A stretch of 15,491 nt of DNA. Source: Patescibacteria group bacterium. GTDB taxonomy: Bacteria > Patescibacteriota > Microgenomatia > UBA1406 > GWC2-37-13. The stretch's first letter is position 1, and each line of letters starts with the position of its first letter. The notes under the pieces are model-generated. The model saw only the letters and a program-made list of their open reading frames with translations, searched no databases and was not told the DNA's origin. The stretch is from NCBI GenBank assembly GCA_943356515.1, contig CALRFM010000012.1:1-15491 (forward strand), written 5' to 3'. Made by a program: the position numbers and the translations under genes. Shown piece by piece: positions 1 to 6,579 of this stretch.

Positions 1-52
1 AAAATAGTATACCAGATAATCAAGCAATAGCAAATGAATATACTTTCATTTA

Positions 53-81
53 TGTCATCCTCGCGTACGCAGGGATCCATG
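53..81. repeat. REP-like hairpin repeat
   Basis: An imperfect palindrome, CCTCGCGTACGCAGGG, is flanked by GTCAT on the left and GATCCATG on the right. This layout (GTCAT-C, GC-rich palindrome, G-ATCC) resembles the short dispersed hairpin repeats common between bacterial genes. A related element lies inside the glycosyltransferase gene at 10891-10926. It sits just past the end of the toxin gene and could act as a transcript-end hairpin, but there is no T tract. Confidence 0.45.
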
Positions 82-109
82 TATTGAGTGCTTCCACAAT
101 GTGATGAGC

Positions 110-442
110 TTAATATATCTCAATACACCCTAAAGATGAATCGCTACCAAAATGAATAATATTATCAGTATGTTTTGTAAATAGTTCTTCAATATTTTTT
201 ATAGAAGCGTTACCTATCCTAAGCCAAATTACTTTTGGCGGATATCCATATATGAGACTTCTATCGTAAAAATCTGAATCCTGAGTTACTATGATATATT
301 CGTTTTCCTTGGCATAATTCCAAACTTTTTCATCACTTGCAGTATGTAGCCCAAGAAGATACACATGGTTTGATCCTGGAAATGGTACTTCAAGCTTTTT
401 AACTAGTTTGCGAGATATGTTCTGATCCAAAAGTAATTTCAT
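110..442 (-). CDS. DUF5615 PIN-like toxin of a toxin-antitoxin pair
   Basis: A 110-residue protein of the DUF5615 (PIN-like, Mut7-C related) family, usually the toxin partner of a DUF433 protein and presumed to be a metal-dependent RNase. Visible hallmarks are the N-terminal LLLDQN with its acidic residue, the central VTQDSDF with paired aspartates, and VIWLRIGN near residues 80-87. I place the start at the internal ATG at 442 because family members begin directly at MKLLLDQN. A longer reading from 481 would add 13 residues lying wholly inside the antitoxin gene. The gene overlaps the end of the DUF433 gene by 44 bases in another frame, so translation is probably coupled. RNase activity is inferred from the fold and not shown. 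Confidence 0.85.
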   Translation of the reverse strand: MKLLLDQNISRKLVKKLEVPFPGSNHVYLLGLHTASDEKVWNYAKENEYIIVTQDSDFYDRSLIYGYPPKVIWLRIGNASIKNIEELFTKHTDNIIHFGSDSSLGCIEIY

Positions 443-662
443 TGCTGATAGTGGTAGAAAAATGTTCTCTGTCAGAAGCATACGATAAAGATGCTTGAAT
501 ATCTTCTTTTGTTAATTCGGGGTAATCGTTAAGTATTTGTTCCGTGCTCATATCTGATGCAAGCATTTTTAATATATCGTATACAGTAATACGCATGTCA
601 CGAATTGTGGGCTGACCTCCACGTATTCCTGGTTTAATCGTAATGATATTCTTATAGTTCAT
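399..662 (-). CDS. DUF433 antitoxin
   Basis: An 87-residue DUF433 protein. The family signature is clear: IRGGQPTIRDMRITVYDIL (about residues 13-31) followed by MSTEQILNDYPELTKEDI and ASLSYASDRE, a winged-helix/HTH-like fold. DUF433 proteins pair with DUF5615 or PIN toxins and are taken to be antitoxins and DNA-binding autoregulators. The last 20 or so residues extend past the usual domain and are encoded where the toxin gene begins. The ATG at 662 directly abuts a perfect 14-base palindrome that overlaps the -10 box, which fits autoregulation. Antitoxin function is inferred from family and context. Confidence 0.87.
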   Translation of the reverse strand: MNYKNIITIKPGIRGGQPTIRDMRITVYDILKMLASDMSTEQILNDYPELTKEDIQASLSYASDREHFSTTISNEITFGSEHISQTS

Positions 663-676
663 AGTACAATTGTACT
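663..676. promoter_or_regulatory. Palindromic operator candidate of the toxin-antitoxin pair
   Basis: AGTACAATTGTACT is a perfect 14-base palindrome immediately upstream of the DUF433 start codon. It contains the predicted -10 box TACAAT, so a protein bound here would block the promoter. Antitoxins often bind such sites, and the neighbouring DUF433 protein is the natural candidate. Confidence 0.55.
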
Positions 677-697
677 TTTAGATATGAAATAAAGCAA
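669..697 (-). promoter_or_regulatory. Promoter of the DUF433/DUF5615 operon
   Basis: On the minus strand TTGCTT (692-697) and TACAAT (669-674) are separated by 17 bases. Six bases then separate the -10 box from the ATG, so initiation at the usual distance would start the mRNA at the A of the start codon. Confidence 0.5.
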
Positions 698-703
698 ATT
701 ATA

Positions 704-1873
704 TCACTTCCCAAATATAATCAGCTCTTCCTCTGCGCGGGTAATGGCAGTGTAAAGCCACCGTTTCCAGGCGGTATCATCCATTTTCTTAAATCGTTCT
801 TCAAACAATATTACTCGCCGTGCCTGACTCCCCTGTGCTTTATGTACGGTAAGGGCGTAGCCAAAGTCAAACAAGTCGCCCCTCATAACTCTCGATCTTT
901 TGTCGGTAAAATTGAGCGCCTTATCGCTGCCAAACTGTTTGGCAGAAATTAACCCTTGATACAATTCTTCTTCACCATCCATGGCAATTTCCGCCTCATA
1001 CCAATCCTTATCTTTTGTGCTGATGTTGGTTATGGTACCCAGCATGCCATTAGCTATGCCCTTTTCATGATTGTTACGTAAACATATCACTCGGTCCCCG
1101 ACCGATGGCTCTTCTGTTTCTATGCCCTGCTCAAGTCGAATATGGTTATTGAGTTTCTTTCGTGTGTGATTATACCCACAAAGAATGAGAGTTTCTGGAG
1201 AAAAGTTCTGAAGCACTTCATCCATCTCTAATTGAAAATCTGCGTCTTCAGGAGTGTATTTTTTAACCTTTTCAGAGTATACGCCTTGGCGAACGTGCCC
1301 GTGTTCCCTGGCTTGGATAGAGAGTCCAATGATCGGATTTGCCTCAGCTTGTCGGTGAATGTGTTCCAGCACAATATCGGGCTTTTCCATAAGATTAAAT
1401 GATCCTTTTATCGGAGGAAGTTGGCCATGATCGCCTACTGCAATGATGGGGATTCCATACCCAAGGAGGTGCTCCCATATCTCGCTATCTACCATAGACG
1501 CCTCATCGATGATGATGAGGTTGCTCTCAAGCTTGTCTTTCCGTTTCCAACCAATGATTTCCTGTTTATCGTTTACCATTGGGGAATAGATGAGGGAATG
1601 GATGGTACCTACTGAATCTTTTTTGGAGATTGCTTTTTGCTCAATCAGTTTTGTACGAAGAACCCGCGCCGCCTTTCCTGTATAGCTGGCAAAGCCTACC
1701 TTCAACTTCTCATTATCTTTATAAAGTAGTTTGCGTAACATAGCGATAAGCGTAGTTTTTCCGGTGCCGGCATAGCCACCGAGGGTGATGAATTGGTCTT
1801 TTTTGTCTTTAGATAAAACCCACGTTCGAAGCGTGGTTATAGCATGTTGCTGATCTGCAGAGAGTGAAGTCAT
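704..1873 (-). CDS. SF1 helicase, RecD2/Dda type (AAA_30 plus UvrD_C_2)
   Basis: A 389-residue ATP-dependent DNA helicase of superfamily 1, probably a 5'-3' translocase. Walker A is GYAGTGKTT (33-41), the Ia region is FASYTGKAARVL (61-72), Walker B is IIIDEASMVD (about 120-129), motif III is GDHGQLPP (147-154), and motif IV is near HIHRQ (171-175). Near the C-terminus are VHKAQGS (motif V, about 343) and AITRAEEELIIFG (motif VI), the UvrD_C_2 part. It is much shorter than RecD2 (over 700 residues): the N-terminal helical domains are missing, so it resembles the compact Dda-like helicases seen in phages and CPR genomes. A TACAAT box lies 9 bases before the ATG, with GAAGG between them as a possible ribosome site. 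A repair or replication-restart role is inferred. Confidence 0.9.
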   Translation of the reverse strand: MTSLSADQQHAITTLRTWVLSKDKKDQFITLGGYAGTGKTTLIAMLRKLLYKDNEKLKVGFASYTGKAARVLRTKLIEQKAISKKDSVGTIHSLIYSPMVNDKQEIIGWKRKDKLESNLIIIDEASMVDSEIWEHLLGYGIPIIAVGDHGQLPPIKGSFNLMEKPDIVLEHIHRQAEANPIIGLSIQAREHGHVRQGVYSEKVKKYTPEDADFQLEMDEVLQNFSPETLILCGYNHTRKKLNNHIRLEQGIETEEPSVGDRVICLRNNHEKGIANGMLGTITNISTKDKDWYEAEIAMDGEEELYQGLISAKQFGSDKALNFTDKRSRVMRGDLFDFGYALTVHKAQGSQARRVILFEERFKKMDDTAWKRWLYTAITRAEEELIIFGK

Positions 1874-2673
1874 AAGACCTTCATTGTACTACGATCTCGC
1901 CCCGTTTCACATTTTTTTCAACATTTCAAAAAACAGATCTTTTCGGCATTTATCTTATCTCAAAGCCCTGTTGTCCGTATTATACCGTTACCGGTAAAAA
2001 ATGCCGTATTTTGTATTTTTGTCTTCTAGAACGAATGATAAGCGGCATTATTACCGCTCAAATGCGGATCTCCCTTCAAACCAGTGTATAACACAGTGAA
2101 AAGTTGAGAACGGTATTATTATTGAAATTAGTCCGTATAAAAGCGACGTGAACGCATTATTTTTTGTCATGCCGATGTTTAAACTATATCATTTAGCGTA
2201 AAACTGTATCATTTCTTTGATTGAAGCGAAGAAATAGATTGTCCCAGAGCCATGTTACGGCATATGGAAGAATGGGAATCTCAACCGGTGACAATTTGTC
2301 ACCACTTCACTACCTTCCTCTCTCAATCTTTGAGATAATTTATTCCAGTATTTTCTTTAGCGCTTTTATTTCCTCACCACTTTTTCAAAAAATGTACTAT
2401 ACTATATATAGTTAAGCTTATAAATCTGCTTAAATCAGTTTTCATATCCGTTTCGATTCTTCAAGAATTCTACGAACTACGAAATCACTGCAATCTCAAG
2501 AACACAAAGAGGGTTATGCACATATTTTTATATTTGGACCCACGATCTTTAGAAAAGCACCATACATACACATGTGTTGTAGGGTTGTCATTCACACTTA
2601 AGTACTTTGAGCAGATTTATGAGGTTACCTTAGTTTTTCTAAAGGAATTGATAGAGACAATATTGAAACTTTT
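1874..2673. other. Gene-poor region of about 800 bases
   Basis: I find no supportable gene here. It is AT-rich with scattered inverted repeats: GGTGACAA/TTGTCACC (2287-2303), ACTATATATAGT (2401-2412), and CGGCATTT (1944-1951) facing AAATGCCG (1999-2006). A plus-strand frame stays open from about 2339 to 2716, but its only good start (ATG 2516) has no ribosome site and its end runs antisense into the next gene. It may be decayed coding DNA. Confidence 0.5.
2287..2303. repeat. Perfect 8-base inverted repeat
   Basis: GGTGACAA and TTGTCACC are separated by a single T. It could be an operator for a dimeric repressor or a tight hairpin. No gene start lies directly beside it. Confidence 0.35.
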
Positions 2674-3066
2674 TTATCTTTTCCAAACTACATCATCAGG
2701 AGCAAAATCAACTTGATATTCAGGAATACCGATAGATATGCCGTATGCTCTTGCATCTTTATATTTAATGGGATTTTGGAGATCAACTTTAAAAACTTTA
2801 TGAGTATAAACAATATAGTGGTATATATCGTTCTTAAAATCCGCGTACCATTCTTCGTGTTCCTTATCAAATAAATGACTTAATTGTTCTGCAAATTCTT
2901 CTGCTATTTCTTCTTGTATTTCAATAGTATGAAGAGTCCATGTATTTATCCATGGCGTCTTATGTTCAGGAGTTACTTTCTCAACTTTTGTATCAACAAT
3001 TCGAATATCATCTAAAATCGATGTATTAGCTAAACTTTCTTCAATTATTACTCCTTTGTAGTTCAT
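2674..3066 (-). CDS. Conserved hypothetical protein (130 residues), CPR-type
   Basis: I recall similar sequences in CPR genomes but know of no assigned function. The protein is acidic and soluble, with no signal peptide or membrane segment. Its middle (about residues 42-75) is rich in Glu, His and Trp and likely helical. The C-terminal half carries YHYIVYTHKVFKVDLQNP and a terminal YGISIGIPEYQVDFAPDDV, which look like the conserved core of a small alpha/beta domain. The start is supported by TGATATACT (extended -10) exactly 6 bases before the ATG at 3066. That implies its own leaderless transcript, independent of anything upstream. Confidence 0.75.
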   Translation of the reverse strand: MNYKGVIIEESLANTSILDDIRIVDTKVEKVTPEHKTPWINTWTLHTIEIQEEIAEEFAEQLSHLFDKEHEEWYADFKNDIYHYIVYTHKVFKVDLQNPIKYKDARAYGISIGIPEYQVDFAPDDVVWKR

Positions 3067-3301
3067 AGCATGAGTATATCAGGAGTGAAATAATCTTGCG
3101 GAGAGGGTGGGATGATGTTGGAACTTTTATTTCTTCTGAAAATATAGTACAAGACCTAGAATTAACATCCCCCAGACCATATCCTGCATTTTTAAGATTA
3201 TCGCTCATACTTCCGCTGCTAGCTAGAGCAAAACCTATCACTATGATCATAGTCCCACAAATCATTAATATAACGCTTAGTATTTTTAACTTATACAACA
3301 A
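3041..3301 (-). CDS. Possible small membrane protein (doubtful)
   Basis: An 86-codon frame that opens with TTG at 3301; the first ATG is at 3265. Residues 5-28 (LKILSVILMICGTMIIVIGFALAS) would form one membrane helix, followed by a glycine- and serine-rich stretch. The last 35 residues do not look like a normal domain. The end overlaps the next gene by 26 bases and contains that gene's promoter. There is no ribosome site and no -10 box at the distance used by its neighbours. It may be a remnant of a membrane protein gene. Confidence 0.25.
   Translation of the reverse strand: MLYKLKILSVILMICGTMIIVIGFALASSGSMSDNLKNAGYGLGDVNSRSCTIFSEEIKVPTSSHPLRKIISLLIYSCYELQRSNN
3073..3081 (-). promoter_or_regulatory. 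Extended -10 promoter of the 130-residue protein gene
   Basis: TGATATACT on the minus strand: TATACT at 3073-3078 with an upstream TGn at 3079-3081. The spacer to the ATG is 6 bases. The -35 region is weak, as expected for an extended -10 promoter. Confidence 0.5.
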
Positions 3302-3304
3302 TTA

Positions 3305-3336
3305 CAGAGCACCTGGGTCTCGAACCCGTGGGTCAT
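3305..3336 (-). other. Possible tRNA 3'-end remnant (T arm)
   Basis: The minus strand reads GGGTTCGAGACCC, a T-loop with the TTCRA signature closed by three G-C pairs, followed by GTGCTCTG as an acceptor-like tail. The outer T-stem pairs are mismatched, and no anticodon or D arm is visible upstream, where the MurL gene ends instead. It is either a decayed tRNA end or chance. Confidence 0.25.
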
Positions 3337-3341
3337 TATCA

Positions 3342-3692
3342 CTATCCATATGATTTTTGAATCAGTATTTCTAAATCTGGCGGTAACTGTGTAGGGACTG
3401 TTTGTATGGTGTGGACTTCCTTGTAAAAATTAGGTAGTTGATCGATGATAAAAGGTTTAATTTTTTCCACAAAATATTGCACCACTGGTTTATCTTTTTG
3501 ATCTTTACGTTTAGCAAGCATGTCGAGTGCAGTCCAAACTTCAATTTTTTCTCCGACACATTCAAGAGGCTTTTTTCCAGTAAAATCTTGTAATGGTTTA
3601 AACAACTCAATATCTTGCATCATATCTCTTGAAAAATACTTAGCTAGAAAGTCTTCTGACTTATAAACTAAGCTAAGTAAGTGAAAGCACAC
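3342..3692 (-). CDS. murL: MurL-like epimerase, C-terminal part (frameshifted)
   Basis: This frame continues the upstream MurL-like gene. Its first residues, CFHLLSLVYKSEDFL, follow directly on the CAKCAF of the upstream frame if one base is restored. It also carries KPLECVGEKIEVWTALDML (about residues 40-58), which matches the KPFECVGE-E region typical of the MurL C-terminus. It has no start of its own apart from GTG 3692, which lies in the region where both frames are open, and it has no ribosome site. I read it as the tail of one broken gene and not as a separate protein. Together the two parts give about 440 residues, near the usual MurL length. Confidence 0.75.
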   Translation of the reverse strand: MCFHLLSLVYKSEDFLAKYFSRDMMQDIELFKPLQDFTGKKPLECVGEKIEVWTALDMLAKRKDQKDKPVVQYFVEKIKPFIIDQLPNFYKEVHTIQTVPTQLPPDLEILIQKSYG

Positions 3693-4636
3693 TTGGCACA
3701 GTTTGAACAGAAATTAATTTCTGGAGTGGTTTGGTTGCAACTAGTCCACACTTCTAAAAATTCTTCATCTGCAAATAACTTACTAGCAATTTTAAGTTCA
3801 TACAATCCAAAGAATGGAGAGTAATATTCAAAATCTGTGGTTACACATTGATCAATATATCTGTTAATTTTCTGTGCAAAGTGAATACTTTTAATATACT
3901 GGTGGTTAATCATATAACCTTGATACATTACATTGGGATAGTTTGAACTATATTCATTGCCGATCATTACATACTTACAACCTAGCAACATTGAATTGAA
4001 AATCAAATGAGCCATATCAACACCACTTCCTAAAGAGGTCTGATATTTTTTCTCTAATTCTTTAAAGACTTCAAGTCTGTTAGAAATAGTTCTCACTGTG
4101 ATAAATTGGCTTTTAACTCGGTCAAATACTTTTTGACGGTGAACGCTTGTTTCTGGATTTAAGAAAAAAAGCATTAAGTCGTCTTGATTTTTAAGTAATT
4201 TTAGCAACGTAAGAGATTCTTTGCCTCCAGTTAAACATAAGGCCCGTAATTTTTGATCATCTAAAGAGACAACAGGTATGCTTTGACCCTCATAATTAGT
4301 TTGCCACTCAACATCTAATAAAGCCAAATCCAATTGGTAGATGCACATTTTTTCTTTAGCTACCTCCTGATATAAACTCTTCCAAAACTGAAGTTGTAAA
4401 TCTGTGAGGAAGAAATTAATGTGTATTTTCTCAGGTACTACCAACTCTACTAAATCTATCAAATAGCACATACCTAAATTAAATAAAATAGTTTTTTGCA
4501 CAGTCTCAGGCAAGAAAGTCTGTGTGTTATGCGATAGAGTAATTGAATATAGTTTTTCATCAATTTCATAATCAAAACGGTAATTTCCATCTTGAGAAAC
4601 AAAATTAGTGAATTTAACTGATTGAGCTCGAGTCAT
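3668..4636 (-). CDS. murL: MurL-like UDP-MurNAc-L-Ala-L-Glu epimerase, N-terminal part (frameshifted)
   Basis: MurL converts the L-Glu of UDP-MurNAc-L-Ala-L-Glu to D-Glu using ATP and Mg, giving peptidoglycan D-Glu without MurI glutamate racemase. Visible signs are a PP-loop-like LCLTGGKESLTLL in the middle, GNEYSSN (compare NERSAS in MurL), INHQYIKSIHF, FFGLYELKIASKLF, WTSCNQT, and a C-terminal Cys pair FCSNCAKCAF. The frame stops a few residues after CAKCAF, exactly where MurL should continue. The continuation is in the -1 frame at 3342-3692, and a T lost from the TTT at 3684-3686 would explain it. The start is uncertain: ATG 4636 is preferred, but ATG 4663 is possible. The gene lies just downstream of tRNA-Ser and may share its transcript; CATAAT follows the tRNA at 4665-4670. 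MurL assignment rests on remembered motifs. Confidence 0.75.
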   Translation of the reverse strand: MTRAQSVKFTNFVSQDGNYRFDYEIDEKLYSITLSHNTQTFLPETVQKTILFNLGMCYLIDLVELVVPEKIHINFFLTDLQLQFWKSLYQEVAKEKMCIYQLDLALLDVEWQTNYEGQSIPVVSLDDQKLRALCLTGGKESLTLLKLLKNQDDLMLFFLNPETSVHRQKVFDRVKSQFITVRTISNRLEVFKELEKKYQTSLGSGVDMAHLIFNSMLLGCKYVMIGNEYSSNYPNVMYQGYMINHQYIKSIHFAQKINRYIDQCVTTDFEYYSPFFGLYELKIASKLFADEEFLEVWTSCNQTTPEINFCSNCAKCAFTYLA

Positions 4637-4671
4637 ATATTTTTTTAATCTACAAATCCCCATTAATTATG

Positions 4672-4756
4672 CGGAGAGGGCGAGATTCGAACTCGCGGTC
4701 CCTTGCGGGACATCGGTTTTCAAGACCGACGCACTAGGCCTCTATGCGACCTCTCC
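4672..4756 (-). tRNA. tRNA-Ser(TGA)
   Basis: Acceptor GGAGAGG/CCTCTCC, anticodon loop CTTGAAA on stem TCGGT/ACCGA, and a long class II variable arm (TGTCCCGCAAGGGACC) typical of serine tRNAs. T arm GCGAG-TTCGAAT-CTCGC and discriminator G73. CCA is not encoded. Confidence 0.95.
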
Positions 4757-4760
4757 TTGG

Positions 4761-4789
4761 TAGTCTTCAGACGTTAGACCTCAGTCATC
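4761..4789 (+). repeat. Left inverted repeat of the four-helix-bundle unit
   Basis: It begins TAGTCTTCAGACG and matches the reverse complement of 5153-5181 at 22 of 29 positions. Both arms are built from loose repeats of a GTCNNTAGTC-like unit. It starts 5 bases past the tRNA-Ser end. Confidence 0.6.
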
Positions 4790-4794
4790 AGACA

Positions 4795-5145
4795 TTAGTC
4801 ATTAGGCTTTAAACTTCTAATCAATCCATTCAAAAGTTTACCCACTAAATCTATTTGGTCGAAAACTTCTTTCGAATCTATGTTATATAGATTCTCTAAT
4901 ATCTTAATGATACTCACTACCTCATATAAAGACTTTCTCGATATAAATAAGAAACGCACTTGTTCTTTATCAGACTCTGCACCACTTCCTTCAGCAATAT
5001 TCAAACTTATTGAAAAAACTGCTCTTCTTAACTGATCACTTGCATTATATTTTTCATTGGTTGGTAATTCTTTAATGAGCTGATAAGCCATCTCTATAAG
5101 CCTATTGCTTTCATTCCATACTTTCAATTTCTCAAATTTATACAT
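4795..5145 (-). CDS. Four-helix-bundle protein (S23/IVP family)
   Basis: A 116-residue member of the family first found encoded in 23S rRNA intervening sequences (TIGR02436) and related to the Avd accessory protein of diversity-generating retroelements. Recognisable features are the start YKFEKLKVWNESNRLIEMAYQL, the central LRRAVFSISLNIAEGSGAESDKE (about 39-61), which is the family's most conserved stretch, and the helical tail ending GLIRSL. Family members form pentameric helical bundles and are suspected to bind nucleic acid; function is unknown. The gene is bracketed by imperfect inverted repeats (4761-4789 and 5153-5181) and sits between tRNA-Ser and tRNA-Cys. This looks like an inserted unit whose transcript could fold into a long stem closing around the gene. 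ATG 5145 is the only sensible start. Confidence 0.9.
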   Translation of the reverse strand: MYKFEKLKVWNESNRLIEMAYQLIKELPTNEKYNASDQLRRAVFSISLNIAEGSGAESDKEQVRFLFISRKSLYEVVSIIKILENLYNIDSKEVFDQIDLVGKLLNGLIRSLKPND

Positions 5146-5152
5146 ATTCTCA

Positions 5153-5181
5153 GACGACTAACGACTAATGACTGACGACTA
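5153..5181 (-). repeat. Right inverted repeat of the four-helix-bundle unit
   Basis: The reverse complement begins TAGTCGTCAGTC and pairs with 4761-4789. It ends 8 bases before the tRNA-Cys 3' end. Confidence 0.6.
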
Positions 5182-5189
5182 ATAACATG

Positions 5190-5261
5190 AGATCCGTGCG
5201 GGAATCGAACCCGCGCATAGAAGTTTTGCAGACTTCCGCGTTTCCCCTTCGCCAACGGATC
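5190..5261 (-). tRNA. tRNA-Cys(GCA)
   Basis: Acceptor GATCCGT/ACGGATC, anticodon loop CTGCAAA on stem GAAGT/ACTTC, T arm GCGGG-TTCGATT-CCCGC, and discriminator T73 as required for cysteine. CCA is not encoded. Confidence 0.95.
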
Positions 5262-5388
5262 AATAGTGACCTCTATTGTACTCTATTTACCCTCATCTGC
5301 CAATCAATATAGTATTACGTATTTTTTATATTTATGCCTATGCACCATCAAAGTTACTTTTGATTGAATATTATAGTAATATGAACGA

Positions 5389-6546
5389 ATGTCCCTTCAC
5401 AAAAACATAAAGATTCTCAAATGGTTTAATTTTTTTACTGACTTTAAGCTTTACGCTCCAATTGCAATCATATATTTTGCAACCATTTCAGGATCATATG
5501 CATTAGGTATGAGTATTCTTGCAATTACCATGATCTCCTCTGCTATTTTTGAGGTTCCAACAGGAATATTTTCGGACATGATCGGCAGAAGAAAAACAGT
5601 CATATTTGGTGCGCTTTCAGCATTGCTCTATGCAATATGTTATGCCATCGGACAATCATATTTGATCTTAGTCATTGGAGCACTTTTTGAAGGTTTATCT
5701 CGTTCATTTTATAGTGGAAATGATGATGCACTTTTGTACGATACTCTTGCCGAAACTAATTCTTTGGAAAGATACGACGAATTATTGGGAAAACTCAGTG
5801 CAATGTTTCAGGTTGCACTGGCTATTTCTGCAGTATTCGTCATCATTTTTGGCGGATGGTCATTGTCGCTTCTCGTGTGGCTTTCAATTATTCCGCAGGC
5901 TATTTGTTTTATTCTGTCTTTTTATTTTCAAGAACCAAAGTCGCACTCGAATAAAAGTGGCAATATTTTTAAACATTTAACAATCGCGGTAAAATTGTTT
6001 TTCTCCAATAAAAAATTACGCTTGCTAAGCATCTCATCTGTCCTGGGATACGGGTTTGGAGAGGCAGGCTATCAATTTCAATCGGCGTTTTATAGTACAC
6101 TGTGGCCAATCTGGGCTATTGGAGTAGCAAAAATCATGTCAAATATTGGAGCTGCTGCAAGCTTTCATTTTAGCGATAAACTATTGAAAAGATTTAATGG
6201 GATAAAGATTCTTATCGTTGATGATATATATACTCGAATAATAAATATCTTCTCAACAGTTTTTCCTTCTATTTTCTCTCCCATTTTAATGTCTACGACT
6301 TCATTGTCATTTGGAGTCATTACTGTCGCTAAAAATACACTCATGCAAAAAGAGTTTACTGATGAACAACGTGCGACAATGGGATCTCTGAATTCATTTG
6401 CTGGTAGTTTTGTGTTTGGAGTTTTGGCAATACTGATCGGAGTTGCCGCAGATAAAACCTCACCCGCACATGCCCTTCTTGGACTGCAACTTTTCCAGCT
6501 AATAAACATTTGGTTCTATTTCAAGTTATTAAAAATGTATTCATAA
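5389..6546 (+). CDS. MFS transporter
   Basis: A 385-residue inner-membrane transporter with about 12 predicted hydrophobic segments, the usual major facilitator size. The motif A loop between segments 2 and 3 is GIFSDMIGRRKTV (59-71), with the conserved D, G and RR. FEGLSRSFYSGNDDALLYD (100-118) follows in segment 4, a pattern common in drug- or metabolite-efflux MFS proteins. Substrate unknown. ATG 5389 is the first possible start in frame, since a stop lies at 5377. TATAGT at 5372-5377 puts a predicted mRNA start about 4 bases before it, so the leader would be very short. It is followed by the mevalonate genes after a 33-base gap, but those have their own -10 box. Confidence 0.9.
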   Translation: MSLHKNIKILKWFNFFTDFKLYAPIAIIYFATISGSYALGMSILAITMISSAIFEVPTGIFSDMIGRRKTVIFGALSALLYAICYAIGQSYLILVIGALFEGLSRSFYSGNDDALLYDTLAETNSLERYDELLGKLSAMFQVALAISAVFVIIFGGWSLSLLVWLSIIPQAICFILSFYFQEPKSHSNKSGNIFKHLTIAVKLFFSNKKLRLLSISSVLGYGFGEAGYQFQSAFYSTLWPIWAIGVAKIMSNIGAAASFHFSDKLLKRFNGIKILIVDDIYTRIINIFSTVFPSIFSPILMSTTSLSFGVITVAKNTLMQKEFTDEQRATMGSLNSFAGSFVFGVLAILIGVAADKTSPAHALLGLQLFQLINIWFYFKLLKMYS

Positions 6547-6563
6547 TAGCTTTATTAGTTTAT

Positions 6564-6572
6564 TGTTATAAT
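6564..6572 (+). promoter_or_regulatory. Extended -10 promoter of the mevalonate gene pair
   Basis: TGTTATAAT: a consensus TATAAT at 6567-6572 with an upstream TGn. The ATG at 6580 lies 7 bases downstream, which predicts a leaderless message. An ATG at 6571 would overlap the -10 box itself and so cannot be used from this promoter. Confidence 0.6.
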
Positions 6573-6579
6573 GATTTCT

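Noticed and set aside
2221..2415. Plus-strand 64-codon frame
   Set aside because: Composition looks non-coding, it spans the inverted repeat at 2287-2303, and there is no promoter or family signature.
2516..2716. Plus-strand open frame of 66 codons, open without ATG from about 2339
   Set aside because: No ribosome site or promoter, no recognisable motif, and the 3' end runs antisense into the better-supported gene at 2674-3066.
3096..3353. Plus-strand 85-codon frame
   Set aside because: It runs antisense to the doubtful membrane ORF and through the tRNA-like fragment; the protein has no domain-like pattern.
3684..3690. Programmed -1 frameshift in the MurL-like gene
   Set aside because: The site GCTTTCA is not an X-XXY-YYZ slippery heptamer and I see no strong stem just downstream. 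A lost base or sequencing error is simpler.
6571..6579. Alternative start of the GHMP kinase at 6571
   Set aside because: This ATG is part of the TATAAT box and would not be in the mRNA from that promoter.
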